A stretch of DNA of 64,000 nt from Aralia elata. Its lineage: Eukaryota > Streptophyta > Magnoliopsida > Apiales > Araliaceae. The stretch spans positions 124,001-188,000 of the forward strand of contig JAVJAP010000356.1 in NCBI GenBank assembly GCA_034770075.1. Direction: 5' to 3'. How positions within the stretch are numbered: position 1 is the stretch's first letter; the number at the start of each line of letters is the position of its first letter. Positions 1 through 9,821 of this stretch are shown here, in pieces. Both the position numbers and the translations under genes were made by a program. Below the pieces are notes generated by a model. That model did not search any database. It saw only the letters and a list, made by a program, of their open reading frames with translations, and was not told the origin of the DNA.

Positions 1-1
1 C

Positions 2-784
2 GTGGCAATCGATTATATGACTAAGTGGGTAGAAGCCAAACCTCTTCGAACGATCACGGAACAGGAGTGTTTAAAATTTCTTAAAGAATTTGTTGTCTAT
101 CACTTCGGAATTCTGATGGTGCTCGTTTCGAACAATGGGAGGCAGTTCGTAGGTGCAAAATTCGAGGAATTTCTCACAGATTTGGGGATTCAGCACCGAA
201 AGACTTCAGTAGCTCATCCTCAGTCAAACGGGCAGGTAGAAGTCACCAATAGAACTCTTCTCAATGGGATAAAGAGGAGACTGGACGAAGCCAAAGGGAG
301 ATGGCCTGAAGAATTGCTTAGTGTGCTATAGGCTTATAGGACAACAACCAAAACGACAACGGGAGATTCGCCATTCCGACTTGCTTATAGGACCGATGCC
401 CTTGTTCCAATTGAAATCGGGTCTCCATCACTTCGGGTCAGTCAATATTAGGAGCTATATAATGATGAGGGGCTTCGCCTCAACCTAGATCTATTAGATG
501 AGGTTCGGGAGTCAGTGGTAATAAAGTTAGCGGCATACCAAAGAAGAACTGCCAAACATTACAACAAAGGGGTGAAACTTAGAAGATTTGAGGTTGGCGA
601 TTTGGTGCTTCGGGAAGTAGCTGCATCAACCCCCCAGAATTCAGCCAAACTTATGCCGAATTGGGAAGGACCTTATGAAGTCATTGAAGTACCCAAGCCA
701 GGAACTTACCGACTTCGGGCTATGGATGGTTCGGATATTAAGAATACATGGCATGCTGGGAGACTTAGGAAATATTATCAGTAA
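2..784 (+). pseudogene. Ty3/gypsy integrase, core and C-terminal part (broken)
   Basis: Frame 2 reads the second half of a retroviral-type integrase, which would insert the cDNA into the genome. The VAIDYMTKWVEA strand is followed by the second catalytic region, which here reads SNNGRQF. The usual SDNG aspartate is replaced by asparagine. The catalytic glutamate is kept in NGQVEVTNRT. The C-terminal part has the GDLVLR and LMPNWEGPYEV blocks typical of gypsy integrases. In-frame TAG codons occur at 329-331 (in VL*AYRTT, where Trp is usual) and 449-451. The first catalytic Asp lies upstream of the window. With two stops and a lost metal ligand the protein cannot be active. Translation would end at TAA 782-784. 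Confidence 0.9.
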
Positions 785-1588
785 GTCATATTATTTCTTA
801 AATACCGATAATGTAAATTTGCATGTTTATCAATATGAAATAACATCAGATTGTGTAGTTGAAAGCTTTGAACTATTTCATTAATATTCCATGTTGTTAC
901 AAATTGTACTACTTACATTCGGAGGTAAAATAGTAAACAAAAAATAGAAATTATCTTATTGGGTCGGTGGTGGAAGTTGTTCTTCGGCTTCTTCCTCATC
1001 ATCCGAAGAATCGAGGATGAAGATGTCTAATCCAGCCGCCTTCATCTTCTCCTTAATCTTTTCCTTATGACTTTGGTAGCCTTTATAGAATGGAAGGATG
1101 ACCTTGTCTGCTAGCTCGGGGACTCATTGTATTCTTTGATTATTTGAAGCTTGGTCTCTTCGGTCAATGGAGGCCCTTGGTTCTTAAGATTGGTATGTTC
1201 TTCCTCCAGGGAGTTGTAGGCTTGGATCAGGTCATTCAGTTTGGAATGGGTCATCTCCATCTGTTCTTCGAGGGCAGCTATCGCTTCCTTCTTATCGGCA
1301 TCGTTTTCCTTCAGTAAAACCCGCTCCTCCATCAGTCGATTATTCTGTTTCTTATGTTCAATAATTTCAGCCTGAAGGATGCTTATCTGATTCTGAAGTT
1401 GATAATTCTCTCGGCTAGTTTCAGTGAGCTTATTTTGCGTGCCGATGTGAAGATCTTTCTCTTTCTCTAGATTGGACTCCAAAATTTTAACGTTGTCTTT
1501 GAGGGATTCATTTTCTGCCGAGATCTCCTTGTTCCTTTTTTGATAACTTGATCAACGATGGAAGAGATCGGGCAAAAACTGAGTTGGC

Positions 1589-1665
1589 CTGTAAAAAGAG
1601 CTGTGGGTCAGGCAAGAATTCAAATATAAAAGTTACCCAGATCGGAGGTGTAGATGACAAGTTAC
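1589..1665 (-). other. candidate second intron in antisense gene
   Basis: On the minus strand the sequence CAG|GTAACT at 1665 and TTTTTACAG at 1589 make a 77-bp GT-AG intron with a pyrimidine-rich 3' end. The exon before it is open (LEDFTKLQFQ) and the exon after it starts ANSVFARSLP. A later one-base frameshift is still needed to reach the coiled coil, so support is weaker than for the first intron. Confidence 0.5.
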
Positions 1666-2285
1666 CTGGAATTGAAGCTTCGTAAAGTCTTCCAAGTACT
1701 GGTCTAGGGAGTAGTTCTTGAATTGATCGTTGTCGGCTGGTAGGACGAAGCGTTCAAGGAGGTCGTAGGGAAATGGGTCATTCGAACTCTGGGGCTATAG
1801 AGTTCGGGGTTTAGGCATGTTGCTGGATGAAGGACCCAAAGCTAGGAGTCCGGATTGGCGTTCTTCATTTTGATGAGTCTCGACTTGTTGAGTGGGGGCG
1901 GGTGGAGGAGCCGAAGAAGAGGAAGCTTCTCTGCGAGGCCTTTTTGTAAGTGGCTCCAGTGCATCGTTTTCGGTCTCTTCCTCATCGATAATTCCTAGAG
2001 GAGTTGGGTCAAGAATGGAAGCAGGTGTCGTCATAGGTTTGGGCGGAGCCTTCTTTCGAAGTTATTTCTTCTTCATTAAAGCCATCTTCTCCGACCTGCT
2101 CATCTCCAAGGTATTATTCTTGGAGACTTGAGACATGGGAATGACTGTGATGGGGCGGGCGGCTATCGGCACTTGGCTTGAAGGCCCAACCTCTGGAATA
2201 CCTTGGGGATTGGTGAAGTTCGGCTCATTGAGCAAATGAACCGTTCGGCCAATGTCGACTAGTGCAACTGGCTTAATAAGTGATA

Positions 2286-2375
2286 CTGAAAGGTAGAAGT
2301 TAAAGGTCAGTTCAGTTTAAAGGGGATTATAAGAACAGTAAAAATACAAATTAGGGATCGGGAGTTGGTTCTTAC
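2286..2375 (-). other. candidate spliceosomal intron in antisense gene
   Basis: On the minus strand the donor GTAAG begins at 2375 and the acceptor TTTCAG ends at 2286, after a T-rich tract. The unspliced frame stops inside this interval. After removal, the split codon (T+TA) restores a frame that runs on in register into MTTPASILD at 2034, with one stop near 2064. This frame agreement is the main support. Confidence 0.65.
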
Positions 2376-3299
2376 ACTCGTGATTGTACAACCACGTCTG
2401 GTTGCCAAGAAGCTCGAAGTCCCACTCCTCGTTGGGCATCTTGCTGACGAATTGTTTAAACTCGTCCAGTCGGTCGGCTGGAAATCCTTCGATGTTGTTA
2501 GTGTTTTTGGTGAAGCCGATCCAATCTGAGATCAGATGGGTGTCAGGTCCCTTGATGTAGAACCAGTGGGAGTGCCAACCTTTGTTGCTAGTCGGGGTCT
2601 TCATCAGAGATCGTTTTTGAGCCCCTTTGACAGACAATTTACTGATCTGCCGAAATCCCGATTATCGGGATCGGATCACGGTGAATAGCGCGAAGAAGAA
2701 ATCTAAGGTCAGTTCAACCTTACAATCATGACAGAAGGCTATGAAACAGACCAGGTGGATGAAGGAGTTGGGAACGAGTTGGGCAAGCCCGACCCCGATG
2801 ACGCTAAGAAAAGGCAGCATGAAGGGATGAAGAGGAAATCAAAGCCCATATTTTAGGGCATGGGAAGATACGGCGGTCCAGCCATTGGGGTGACGGTACA
2901 TCCTTTCGTCAAGGTTGGCTGTGCGTACCTGGTAGGTTATAGGAATCTAGTACAGTTCTCGGATGGCTGCAAGGTCTTTGGCCTGGATGGAAGATGTGTT
3001 TATATGGATGAAGGATTTATCTGCCGAATATTCCTCTAGCATCTTCATATTTTCGAGTTCGACTTCGGTTCTAGGTGATGGTGAAGAGAGGGGTTACTGG
3101 GGAAGTCTGAGCTTGTGATAGGGTCTTGGGATGAGGTGCTAAGGCCGAGGGAGGTGGAACTGGTTCCTGCGACGGTGGTGATGACTGTTGTGGCTTCTGT
3201 TGTCACCGATATGATGGGAGTTGGTAGCTCGTTAGCGGCAGCTGCGGAGGTGGTGGTTTTGGACAGATTGGATGAGCTTGAAGCGTCGGTGGTTGCCAT

Positions 3300-3676
3300 T
3301 GATAGGTAGGAAGGAAAGTTATAAGAGTCAATTAACTGGTAAAGGCTGGAAATCGCGGTAGAAAGGTAGAAATTACAGGGAAAAGCTTAAAGAATTTGAA
3401 AAATTAGACATGTAAGTGGCGGTCGATTTTTGGGGGTGAATTAACTTTATTGAAAGTGACCCTTGGAATCCGGCATGGTTCCCCTAGACGACGCCATTTC
3501 ATTAAATATGGTGGGCCCTTTAATGGCACGTGGGGGCTGGAGCAATAATGGCAATAATGGTTTGAGACGGTTATATTTTTAAGGGAGTGTTTGGATCATT
3601 GGTTGGATTAATTAAATTCATTTTTTGTACTCTCTTATTATATATCTTCTTTTTATAATAAAAGAGTAGGGGGCAA
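3300..3676 (-). promoter_or_regulatory. putative promoter and leader of antisense gene; ends in polypurine tract
   Basis: This stretch holds no ORF. On the minus strand it has a CACGTG core (about 3523-3528) and a TATA-like TATTTAAT about 205 bp ahead of the ATG at 3299. The TATA-like block sits in CCACCATATTTAAT. A very similar CCACCATCATTAAAT lies about 210 bp ahead of the matching ATG in the related element at 5421. On the + strand the right end (about 3660-3676), AAAAGAGTAGGGGGCAA, is the polypurine tract that primes plus-strand synthesis next to the LTR. Confidence 0.5.
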
Positions 3677-4113
3677 TGTTGGGTCCTGGATTTGGGAGAC
3701 CCGACCCCATATGGAGGATCCGACCCTGTGTGGAGGTGTTGTTTGGGTGGAGCAATCCAGTTAAGGAATATAATTTCCTAATTGGATTGACTTACATTTT
3801 GACTGGAGTAGTTGTTGTGATTTGATTGATGATGGTATAACTTTACAACTGTCAAGTGGGGTCCAGGTGTGATAAGTGGGGAATGAGGTATAAATACAAG
3901 GCTTCCCTCTCTATTTCAAAGGTAATACAAATTCTAACACTAAGCTATAAGCCTCCATTATTATCAAAACCTTGAGACAGCCTGTACTAATTCTCACGCC
4001 TGAGCTATCCCCCGGCGGCAAAACCGCCCGGAACTCTGAGTGTGGTCTCGTTATTGTGCAGGACAAGCGCATTCTTGGTGATTGAAACGCGTGGTCGAAT
4101 CTTGGCGTTAACA
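3677..4113 (+). repeat. 3' LTR of the left Tat element
   Basis: This 437-bp LTR begins TGTTGGGTCC directly after the polypurine tract and ends GGCGTTAACA. A TATA box, TATAAATA, is at 3889-3896, placing the transcription start near 3920. The downstream R/U5 part carries GAGCTATCCCC and a GGCGG...CCGCC inverted repeat shared with the LTRs at 4795-5292 and 33559-34040. The AT microsatellite follows directly. Confidence 0.85.
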
Positions 4114-4174
<61 letters not shown>

Positions 4175-4194
4175 AGAGAGAGAGAGAGAGAGAA
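4114..4194. repeat. (AT)n-(AG)n microsatellite at LTR junction
   Basis: About 58 bp of AT dinucleotides with one interruption is followed by about 22 bp of AG dinucleotides. It starts at the last base of the 3' LTR, so the element either inserted into an AT repeat or the repeat grew from an AT-rich target duplication. Any short ORF reading through it is an artefact. Confidence 0.9.
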
Positions 4195-4794
4195 CAAACT
4201 TATAATTTCCTTTCGCGCTGGTTTGATACTACCACAGTACTACTAGTCGTAGTTAATACTAATGTGTTTTGTCCTAATATGTTGGCATTATTATCACACG
4301 CAAATTATGGTGACATATATACGTTTTCTAATGTCCACGTTTAGAAGTAAAATTTCCGATTCGTTTGGTATAGAAGGATACATGAAGCAGATAGTGTGTA
4401 TCAAAATAAGTTGGACTTGGATTCTAATTTTAGGAAGTTCAAATGAGCAGTTCATTTGAATACTTTATAGAATTAAGTTTTTTAACAAACGGCGAAGTTT
4501 ATTTATTCTGAACAAATCATTAATTCAAAAGATTTTGGACTAATGACTTATACAAACTGACAAAATCTGCCAAATAAACATTACAATTGAACTTTCTATT
4601 TTTATTGCTTCACTTACCAAAACAAAAGAAAACACTGCCAAGTATTATTATCTTGAGCTCTTTTTTCCCCCTCCGAAACCTCTCTAACTCTGCATCAATG
4701 ATCTTTTCTTGTAATTGCATTCAATATAGTAGAGAAGAGTTGAATTTATATAATACATGTTTAACAAAAGTCTTATGAAATTCAACATTCTTTA
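4195..4794. other. AT-rich spacer, nothing recognised
   Basis: About 600 bp lie between the left Tat element and the minus-strand Tat element. I see no long ORF, element terminus or RNA gene. The last five bases, CTTTA (4790-4794), look like the left target duplication of the next element, whose right copy is CTCTA at 34041-34045. Confidence 0.6.
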
Positions 4795-5292
4795 TGTTAA
4801 CGTCACGAATCGTCCACGCACCCAATCACCAAACTGCGCGTCCAATCATGCACAGAAAACAAAACCACACTCAGAGAGCTGACGGCTTTCACCACCGGGG
4901 GATAGCTCCAGTGTGAGAATAAGTACAGGCTGAATAAGGTTTAACAATGGAGGCTTAATGCTTTAGTGCTGAAAAAGTTGATTACCTATAAATTAGTGTA
5001 TAACCTTGTATTTATATTGGTCACACACCATCAATTTCATGTCCGTCCCCACAAGGAAATAGAACTCCTCATTAGGTTAGATACCATAATGGGATTAAAC
5101 TCAATCTCCTTAAAGGAAGAAAGTCGAATTATATCCAGACACTTTCCTTAGGAGTTGAAAATTAAATATAGTTAAGAATCCTTGATTCCTTAATATTCTC
5201 CCACTGCCTAAATAAAATCCTACATGGGAACATACCTCCACGTGGACAATAACCCACCATATTCATTGGGCCCAAATAAATACACCCCAACA
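4795..5292 (-). repeat. 3' LTR of the minus-strand Tat element
   Basis: On the minus strand this 498-bp LTR begins TGTTGGGGTG and ends GACGTTAACA. The TATA box TATAAATA is at 5009-5016 (minus). It aligns over its whole length with 33559-34040, with scattered substitutions and small indels, so the element is old. The R/U5 half carries the GAGCTATCCCC and GGTGG...CCGTC blocks shared with the LTR at 3677-4113. The polypurine tract adjoins it at 5293. Confidence 0.88.
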
Positions 5293-5640
5293 TTGCCCCC
5301 CAGTCTTTCATTACAATGAAATATTTAATGGACGAGTTCATCATAAAAGCCCAATAATTAAATGAAAACACGGCCCAAAATCAGATCATACGATAACGTA
5401 TCCAACACACATTGCTAGGTACCCACCATCATTAAATAACCCACTAACCACGCCGTTTTTGGAGAACCGCGCGGAACCCAAAAGTCAAACAATTCAAAAT
5501 CCCTCCTCCTCCAAAATCAATCGCCATATTCTAGATCTGATCTCAATCTCGCCCAAACCTTCTTTGCATCTCTCTCGCAACTGCAACCCTTACTCTCATC
5601 GACGAAAATACCCACCGATCACCCATTCTACTACTCATCA
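5293..5640 (+). promoter_or_regulatory. polypurine tract and putative antisense promoter
   Basis: Read on the minus strand, 5293-5305 is AAGACTGGGGGGCAA-like and adjoins the LTR, as a polypurine tract should. On the + strand the rest is a leader with no ORF. CCACCATCATTAAAT at 5423-5437 is TATA-like and lies about 210 bp ahead of ATG 5641. This copies the arrangement ahead of the antisense gene at 3299. The following stretch is rich in TCTC and CTCC, like a plant 5' UTR. Confidence 0.5.
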
Positions 5641-5719
5641 ATGGCTGCCACAAACACCCCAACATCCACCGTTCCATCCACACCTAGAATCGGCACTTCT
5701 TCCACCCCAACATCGACTG
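5641..5719 (+). pseudogene. N-terminal stub of the antisense accessory ORF
   Basis: ATG at 5641 opens MAATNTPTSTVPSTPRIG, a Ser/Thr/Pro-rich start resembling MATTDASSSS of the antisense gene at 3299. It sits in the equivalent place, about 350 bp inside the 3' LTR and opposite to the element. The frame is cut after about 26 codons by the LTR-A fragment. Only position and composition support it, as too few residues survive for a domain call. Confidence 0.5.
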
Positions 5720-6831
5720 TTAAATATACTTAACTTATTATTACGATTATGCCATTTACTTCGTAAATAAATATTTTTCTTTCGCGGTGTGACCCTTTAT
5801 GTTCTCCATATTAAACCGATTGTGAATAAATAAATTAGAACAATTCTAATCTTATTTAAATAAATAAATTAAACTATTTAATTCATTTAAATAAATAATA
5901 TTTATTCTACAATAAGGGTAAGCCCCCTTTGCGATCAACGACTTTCCAGATAATATAGATTTCAACATTAATAACAAAAGAACCTTTCAGTGAATAGTTA
6001 CCGTACAATTCAATCCTTCTACCATACAATGTCCCAATCAAATATAAGACATGGAATTACTGTCAATTTTATTTGATTATATGTATTTTGATTCTCAAAT
6101 GCACAACTCTAAATAATGCAAATTAGAAACACCTTTCTAATTTCATTCTGCTTTGTCCAAAGACTTCTGAGTTGTTATTTATCGAATCACATAGGATATT
6201 CTGTCTTTTTACTAGAAGTGGTAGATCCTTTATTGACCATTCACCTATCTCCATGTACAACTTATCATACCCAATCATACCCTTTGATATACCCTAAAGG
6301 TCTTAAGGGACATGTTAAAGTATAATTCATCACACACAAGATACTGTGATGATCTCAAGTCTAAGGATCACTTGTACTGCTATCACTTAAGGAATTCCTA
6401 TTGACAGGCAAGTAAAACTCCATTAGGTATTCCTTTAGCGAGGCATGTTCAGTGAACTTATTCTTTAATAAGCACCTACATACTTACTTTAGTGTCTCCA
6501 CACAAATGATTATGAGATCAATCATCCTCTTCCTAAGAGCAAACAAATGTACTAATCTATCTGGATTCACTAATCCCCTTTTAGTAATCCAATGATTAGG
6601 AACGATTTTAGTTTTAAGCTATCTAGAATTTAGATCTCATTAGCATGATCATCATCATGATTCTAAAAACATTGGTTAAAACTATGAGTTTATCACACTT
6701 AATATAACATCATCATGTAGATAATGAAAATGCCTTTAACAAATTAATTCTTTTATTAATAACTAAATAAGATTACAAAGTATATGCTACATCATATCAA
6801 ATATGATTGGCTTGTGTGCATACTACTTTCA
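5720..6831 (-). repeat. LTR-A fragment (copia LTR, 5' two thirds)
   Basis: On the minus strand the sequence starts TGAAAGTAGTATGCACAC at 6831, the exact start of the LTRs of copia element A. It follows that LTR to a point matching about 13375 of its 5' copy, then stops at 5720. The rest of the LTR, including its TATA box and 3' end, is missing. No target duplication is visible because the far junction is a deletion. The same event removed the Tat integrase core. Confidence 0.85.
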
Positions 6832-7994
6832 AGACAAAATCGAGAACAATTCTTCGGGCGGCTGATGAGGAATTGGACTGTTCAACTGACATTTAGGGCA
6901 CTTTTGAACATATTCCTTAGCTTTTTTAAAAATAGTAGGCCAGTAACCCTGTCGAAGCATCTTGTACGCCAAATCCTTTGCTCCCATGTGATCTCCACAA
7001 ATCCCTTCATGAACTTCCCAAAGTACGTACTCTGCTTCAGATGAAACCAAACACTTCAACAAAGGCGAGGAGTATGCACGTCTATATAAATCACCATCGA
7101 TCAATATAAAATTTGAGATCCTGTACTTTATCTTCTTCGCCAGTATCCGATCTGAAAGTAACTCGCCATCGGCAAAGTAGCTTATGTATGGCGTCATCTA
7201 ACAATCTGATCGTTCCACCACCAACACCTCTGTCCCCTGAATACTCAGAATTTCCAGAACCTCCAAATACACTAACCCACTAAAGGAACCGGTATCCGAA
7301 GCAGCTAACTTTGATAATACGTCAGCAATAATGTTATTGGACCGATCAACCCCTTGGAATGTATAGGAACTAAAGTAATGCAGTCGATCCTTGACTTCAG
7401 CCAGATTTTTGGTCATCCTTGCCCCCCGAGCTTCATACTCCCCTAATATCTTCTTTACCACAAACTGGTAATCGCTGAAGATGATTAGCTTTTGTACCTC
7501 TAAACTCCTTGCCAACCGAAGCTCAGCCAAAATTGCTTCATACTCAGCCTCGTTATTGGTTGCCCTGAAACCAAAGCGAATGGCCTACTAAACTCTGAAT
7601 CCCTCTGGACTCGTCAAAATCACCCCTGCACCGCTGGTATCGAAATTGATAACCCATCCACATACAAAGTCCATGAAGTTCGATCGTGCCGAAGCTCCGA
7701 GATTGACCAAACCACTACTTCTGCCTGATCGACGGAGTCGGGCTTAGAGAAAGAACATTCCACCACAAAGTTAACCAATGCCTGACCCTTAATTGCTGTC
7801 CGAGGATGGTACTCCAACACGAACTAGGTCAACTCCATAGCCCATGCTGCAAACCGTCCTAAAATTTTAGGTTTATTCAATATCTTCTTTAGAGGCTGAT
7901 CCGTATACACGACTATTAATCTTCCCTGAAAGTAATGCCGAAGCTTCCGACTGGCTATAACCAAGGCATATGCAAATTTCTCCAAGTTCGGGTA
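6832..7994 (-). pseudogene. Tat pol 3' part: RNase H, second RNase H, integrase zinc finger (broken)
   Basis: This continues the minus-strand Tat pol after the B insertion. It begins YPNLEKFAYALVIASRKLRH and VYTDQPLKKIL (end of the RT-linked RNase H). A second RNase H-like domain follows (LIIFSDYQFVVKKILGEYEA, then NNIIADVLSKLA), the dual RNase H arrangement of Tat elements. Next is the integrase HHCC finger: EVHEGICGDHMG followed by CPKCQ. In-frame stops lie at about 7821, 7618, 7531 and 7198. The frame ends at the LTR-A junction, so the integrase catalytic core is absent. Confidence 0.85.
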
Positions 7995-7999
7995 CCGAG
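7995..7999. repeat. target-site duplication CCGAG (left copy of B)
   Basis: CCGAG here matches CCGAG at 29692-29696 exactly, on either side of element B. Joining the two sides rebuilds the Tat frame across ETR-YPNLEK, confirming the insertion point. Confidence 0.92.
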
Positions 8000-9767
8000 T
8001 ATTAGGAATCATAGTTTAAATTTGATGTTGTGCACTCAATGAATATGTATATCAGTAGCTAAGTCTGTAAAGTCCTTAAAGGAAAACATATGTACAAGGA
8101 CTTAGAAATTTGTAGATCAAATGTTGGACGATCTAAAGCTGTACTTAATATCTGTAATGTCCAAGCAAATTGTAAAGTCCTTTTTTTGAAGGTGATTTAC
8201 AAAGGACTTAGAATCGAAAAGATCAAGGTTGTTAGGTTGATCTTGTGTGCTGATCGTAAAGTACTGCCATACTCCAAGTAAAAGGATGTAGAGCTTTGTC
8301 GGCAGGACGCAGAACTTCCTCGACAGGACGTAGAGCTTCCTCGGCAGGACGCAGAGCTTCCTCGGCAGGACGTAGAGCTTTGTCGTCAGGACGTAGAGCT
8401 TTGTCGTCAGGACGTAGAGCTTCCTCGACAGAACGTAGAGCTTTGTCGTCAGGACGTAGAGCTTCCTCGGCAGAACGTAGAGCTTTATCGTCAGGACGTA
8501 GAGCTTCCTTGACAGGACGAAGAGCTTCCTCGTCAGGACACAGAGCTTCCTCGGCCGGACGTAGAGCCTTGTCAACAGAACGTAGGGTTGTCTCTGCGTC
8601 TCAAGACAAACCATCATATTGAAGAGAAGCCTATGCCAGCACGTACAGACTGAATCAGTACCTTCTATGAAGACCATAAAGACAGGACTTTGATGCTTTA
8701 TCAGAATGATCAAAAAGGGGGAAACATGAAGATCACATTGAAAATATCAGCAAGCATCAAACGACTGAGCAAGAACATGGAGTCAGACGTCAGACAAGCA
8801 ACTCAGATCTGAGAATGAATATTCTAAGTTGCCCATAACAAAAAGTCAGTAGAATAATCTGCCCAAGATAGTTACTGAATATTAAATAAATGAGTGGGGA
8901 GCAAACAGCTACAGTCTGCAGAAACTCAGAAGCATTATACTAATGGGAGCTGACTCACCCCACTACTGCAGTCAATAAAGAATAAACTATTATTAAAACT
9001 CAGCAACACATCTCAATGGAAGAAACAGATGCAACGGCCACATTTCAACGGGAAGATTCTCAAGAGCATCTATATAAGGCAGAAGGATTGAAGGTTCAAG
9101 TTAAGCAAGAACAACGAAAAAGAAGATCATACTTGAAACACTATCATTCTACAATCTAAGAGGAAACATCTTGCTTCACTACTGAGTTTATCAAACCTTA
9201 TGCTTCAAGCAACTCTGTAGCAACAAAACAAATCACTCTTCATCAAGTGAAAGGGTCAATAGGTGACCAACCCAAGACAAGTCTGCTGGACTTGTGGAGT
9301 ACCAAAGGATACCAAGGATTCTAAGGCTCCTGGTCTTAGATTATAGAGTTCCAAAGCCGCTGGCTTTGAAGAGTACGTTGAGTACTGGTGTTCCAAGACT
9401 GAGGGTCTTGAAGGAATCTTTGTGATTCAGTTGTAACGATATCCTTAGTGGATTTGCTACTCGAGGAGTAGAACAGTGGAGTAGGAGTCTTGTGTGCTCC
9501 GAACCACTTAAAGCCTTGTCTCTATCTCTTTGCACTTATTAATTGCCATAACTGCTATAACTGTTTTATCACTGCTTTACTATATTCTCCACTACTATTC
9601 TATTTTCTACAAGGGGTTCTTACAAATCATATTCCGCTGTGCTTAATTATTGGATACATTAACTAAACTGTTAAGTCATCTTTTTGAAAATAAAAAGAAA
9701 ACACAAAGTTTTAAAATATCTATTCAACCCCCCTTCTAGATATTTTTTGTGCCTTTGGAAACTAACA
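8000..9767 (+). repeat. 5' LTR of element B
   Basis: This 1768-bp LTR starts TATTAGGAATC and ends GAAACTAACA. U3 contains AAGTCCTT/AAGGACTT inverted motifs (8060-8270) and a 21-bp tandem array (8284-8577). The TATA box TATATAAG is at 9071-9078. The short ORFs through the array on both strands are a consequence of the 21-bp period and are not genes. Confidence 0.92.
8284..8577 (+). repeat. 21-bp tandem array in the 5' LTR of B, 14 units
   Basis: Fourteen contiguous 21-bp units share the core GGACGTAGAGC, followed by two alternating tails (TTCCTCG or TTTGTCG) and ending in CA. A degenerate fifteenth unit follows. Because 21 is divisible by three the array stays open in several frames. It lies in U3, about 500 bp ahead of the TATA box. 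Confidence 0.95.
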
Positions 9768-9769
9768 AT

Positions 9770-9781
9770 TGGTATCAGAGC
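9770..9781 (+). other. primer-binding site of B (initiator tRNA-Met)
   Basis: TGGTATCAGAGC begins two bases after the LTR end. It is the standard primer site of plant copia elements. Confidence 0.9.
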
Positions 9782-9821
9782 AGGTTCTCTTATCTAAAGC
9801 TTAACGCGCTTGAGTAGATCA

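Larger units (their letters stand above)
956..3299 (-). pseudogene. antisense accessory gene of Tat element, with introns (broken)
   Basis: This gene is read opposite to its host element. It starts MATTDASSSS at 3299 with a Ser/Thr-rich N-terminus. The middle (about 2870-2376) resembles the plant putative gypsy-type transposon domain: PLHPFM, then LVPNSFIHLVCF, then GWHSHWFYIKG. The C-terminal half is a long coiled coil (about 1530-1111) and an acidic tail ending PPPTQ at 956. Two GT-AG introns fit, at 2375-2286 (90 bp, phase 1) and 1665-1589 (77 bp). Removing the first joins the domain in frame to a long open stretch. In-frame stops near 2943, 2850, 2655, 2064 and 1797, plus frameshifts before the coiled coil and near 1115, show decay. 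Its function is unknown. Similar ORFs occur in other Tat elements. Confidence 0.72.
1..4113 (+). mobile_element. 3' part of a Tat-type Ty3/gypsy retrotransposon
   Basis: The window begins inside this element. In order it holds the integrase tail (2-784), an accessory gene on the opposite strand (956-3299), a purine-rich tract, and a 3' LTR that begins TGTTGGG and ends GTTAACA. An antisense accessory ORF between pol and the 3' LTR is a known trait of the Tat lineage. The last third of the LTR, with its GAGCTATCCCC and GGCGGCAAAACCGCC blocks, is recognisably similar to the LTRs of the minus-strand Tat element at 4795-34040, so the two are related families. The 5' end is outside the window, so its target duplication cannot be tested. 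Confidence 0.88.

Noticed and set aside
8284..8577. CRISPR-like regular array
   Set aside because: The 21-bp units are contiguous, with no unique spacers, and they lie in a plant LTR.
8117..8713. 198-codon minus-strand ORF with repeated KLYVL units, and its + strand partner at 8296-8622
   Set aside because: Both are products of the 21-bp tandem array in the B LTR, whose length keeps several frames open. No start context, domain or conservation supports a protein.
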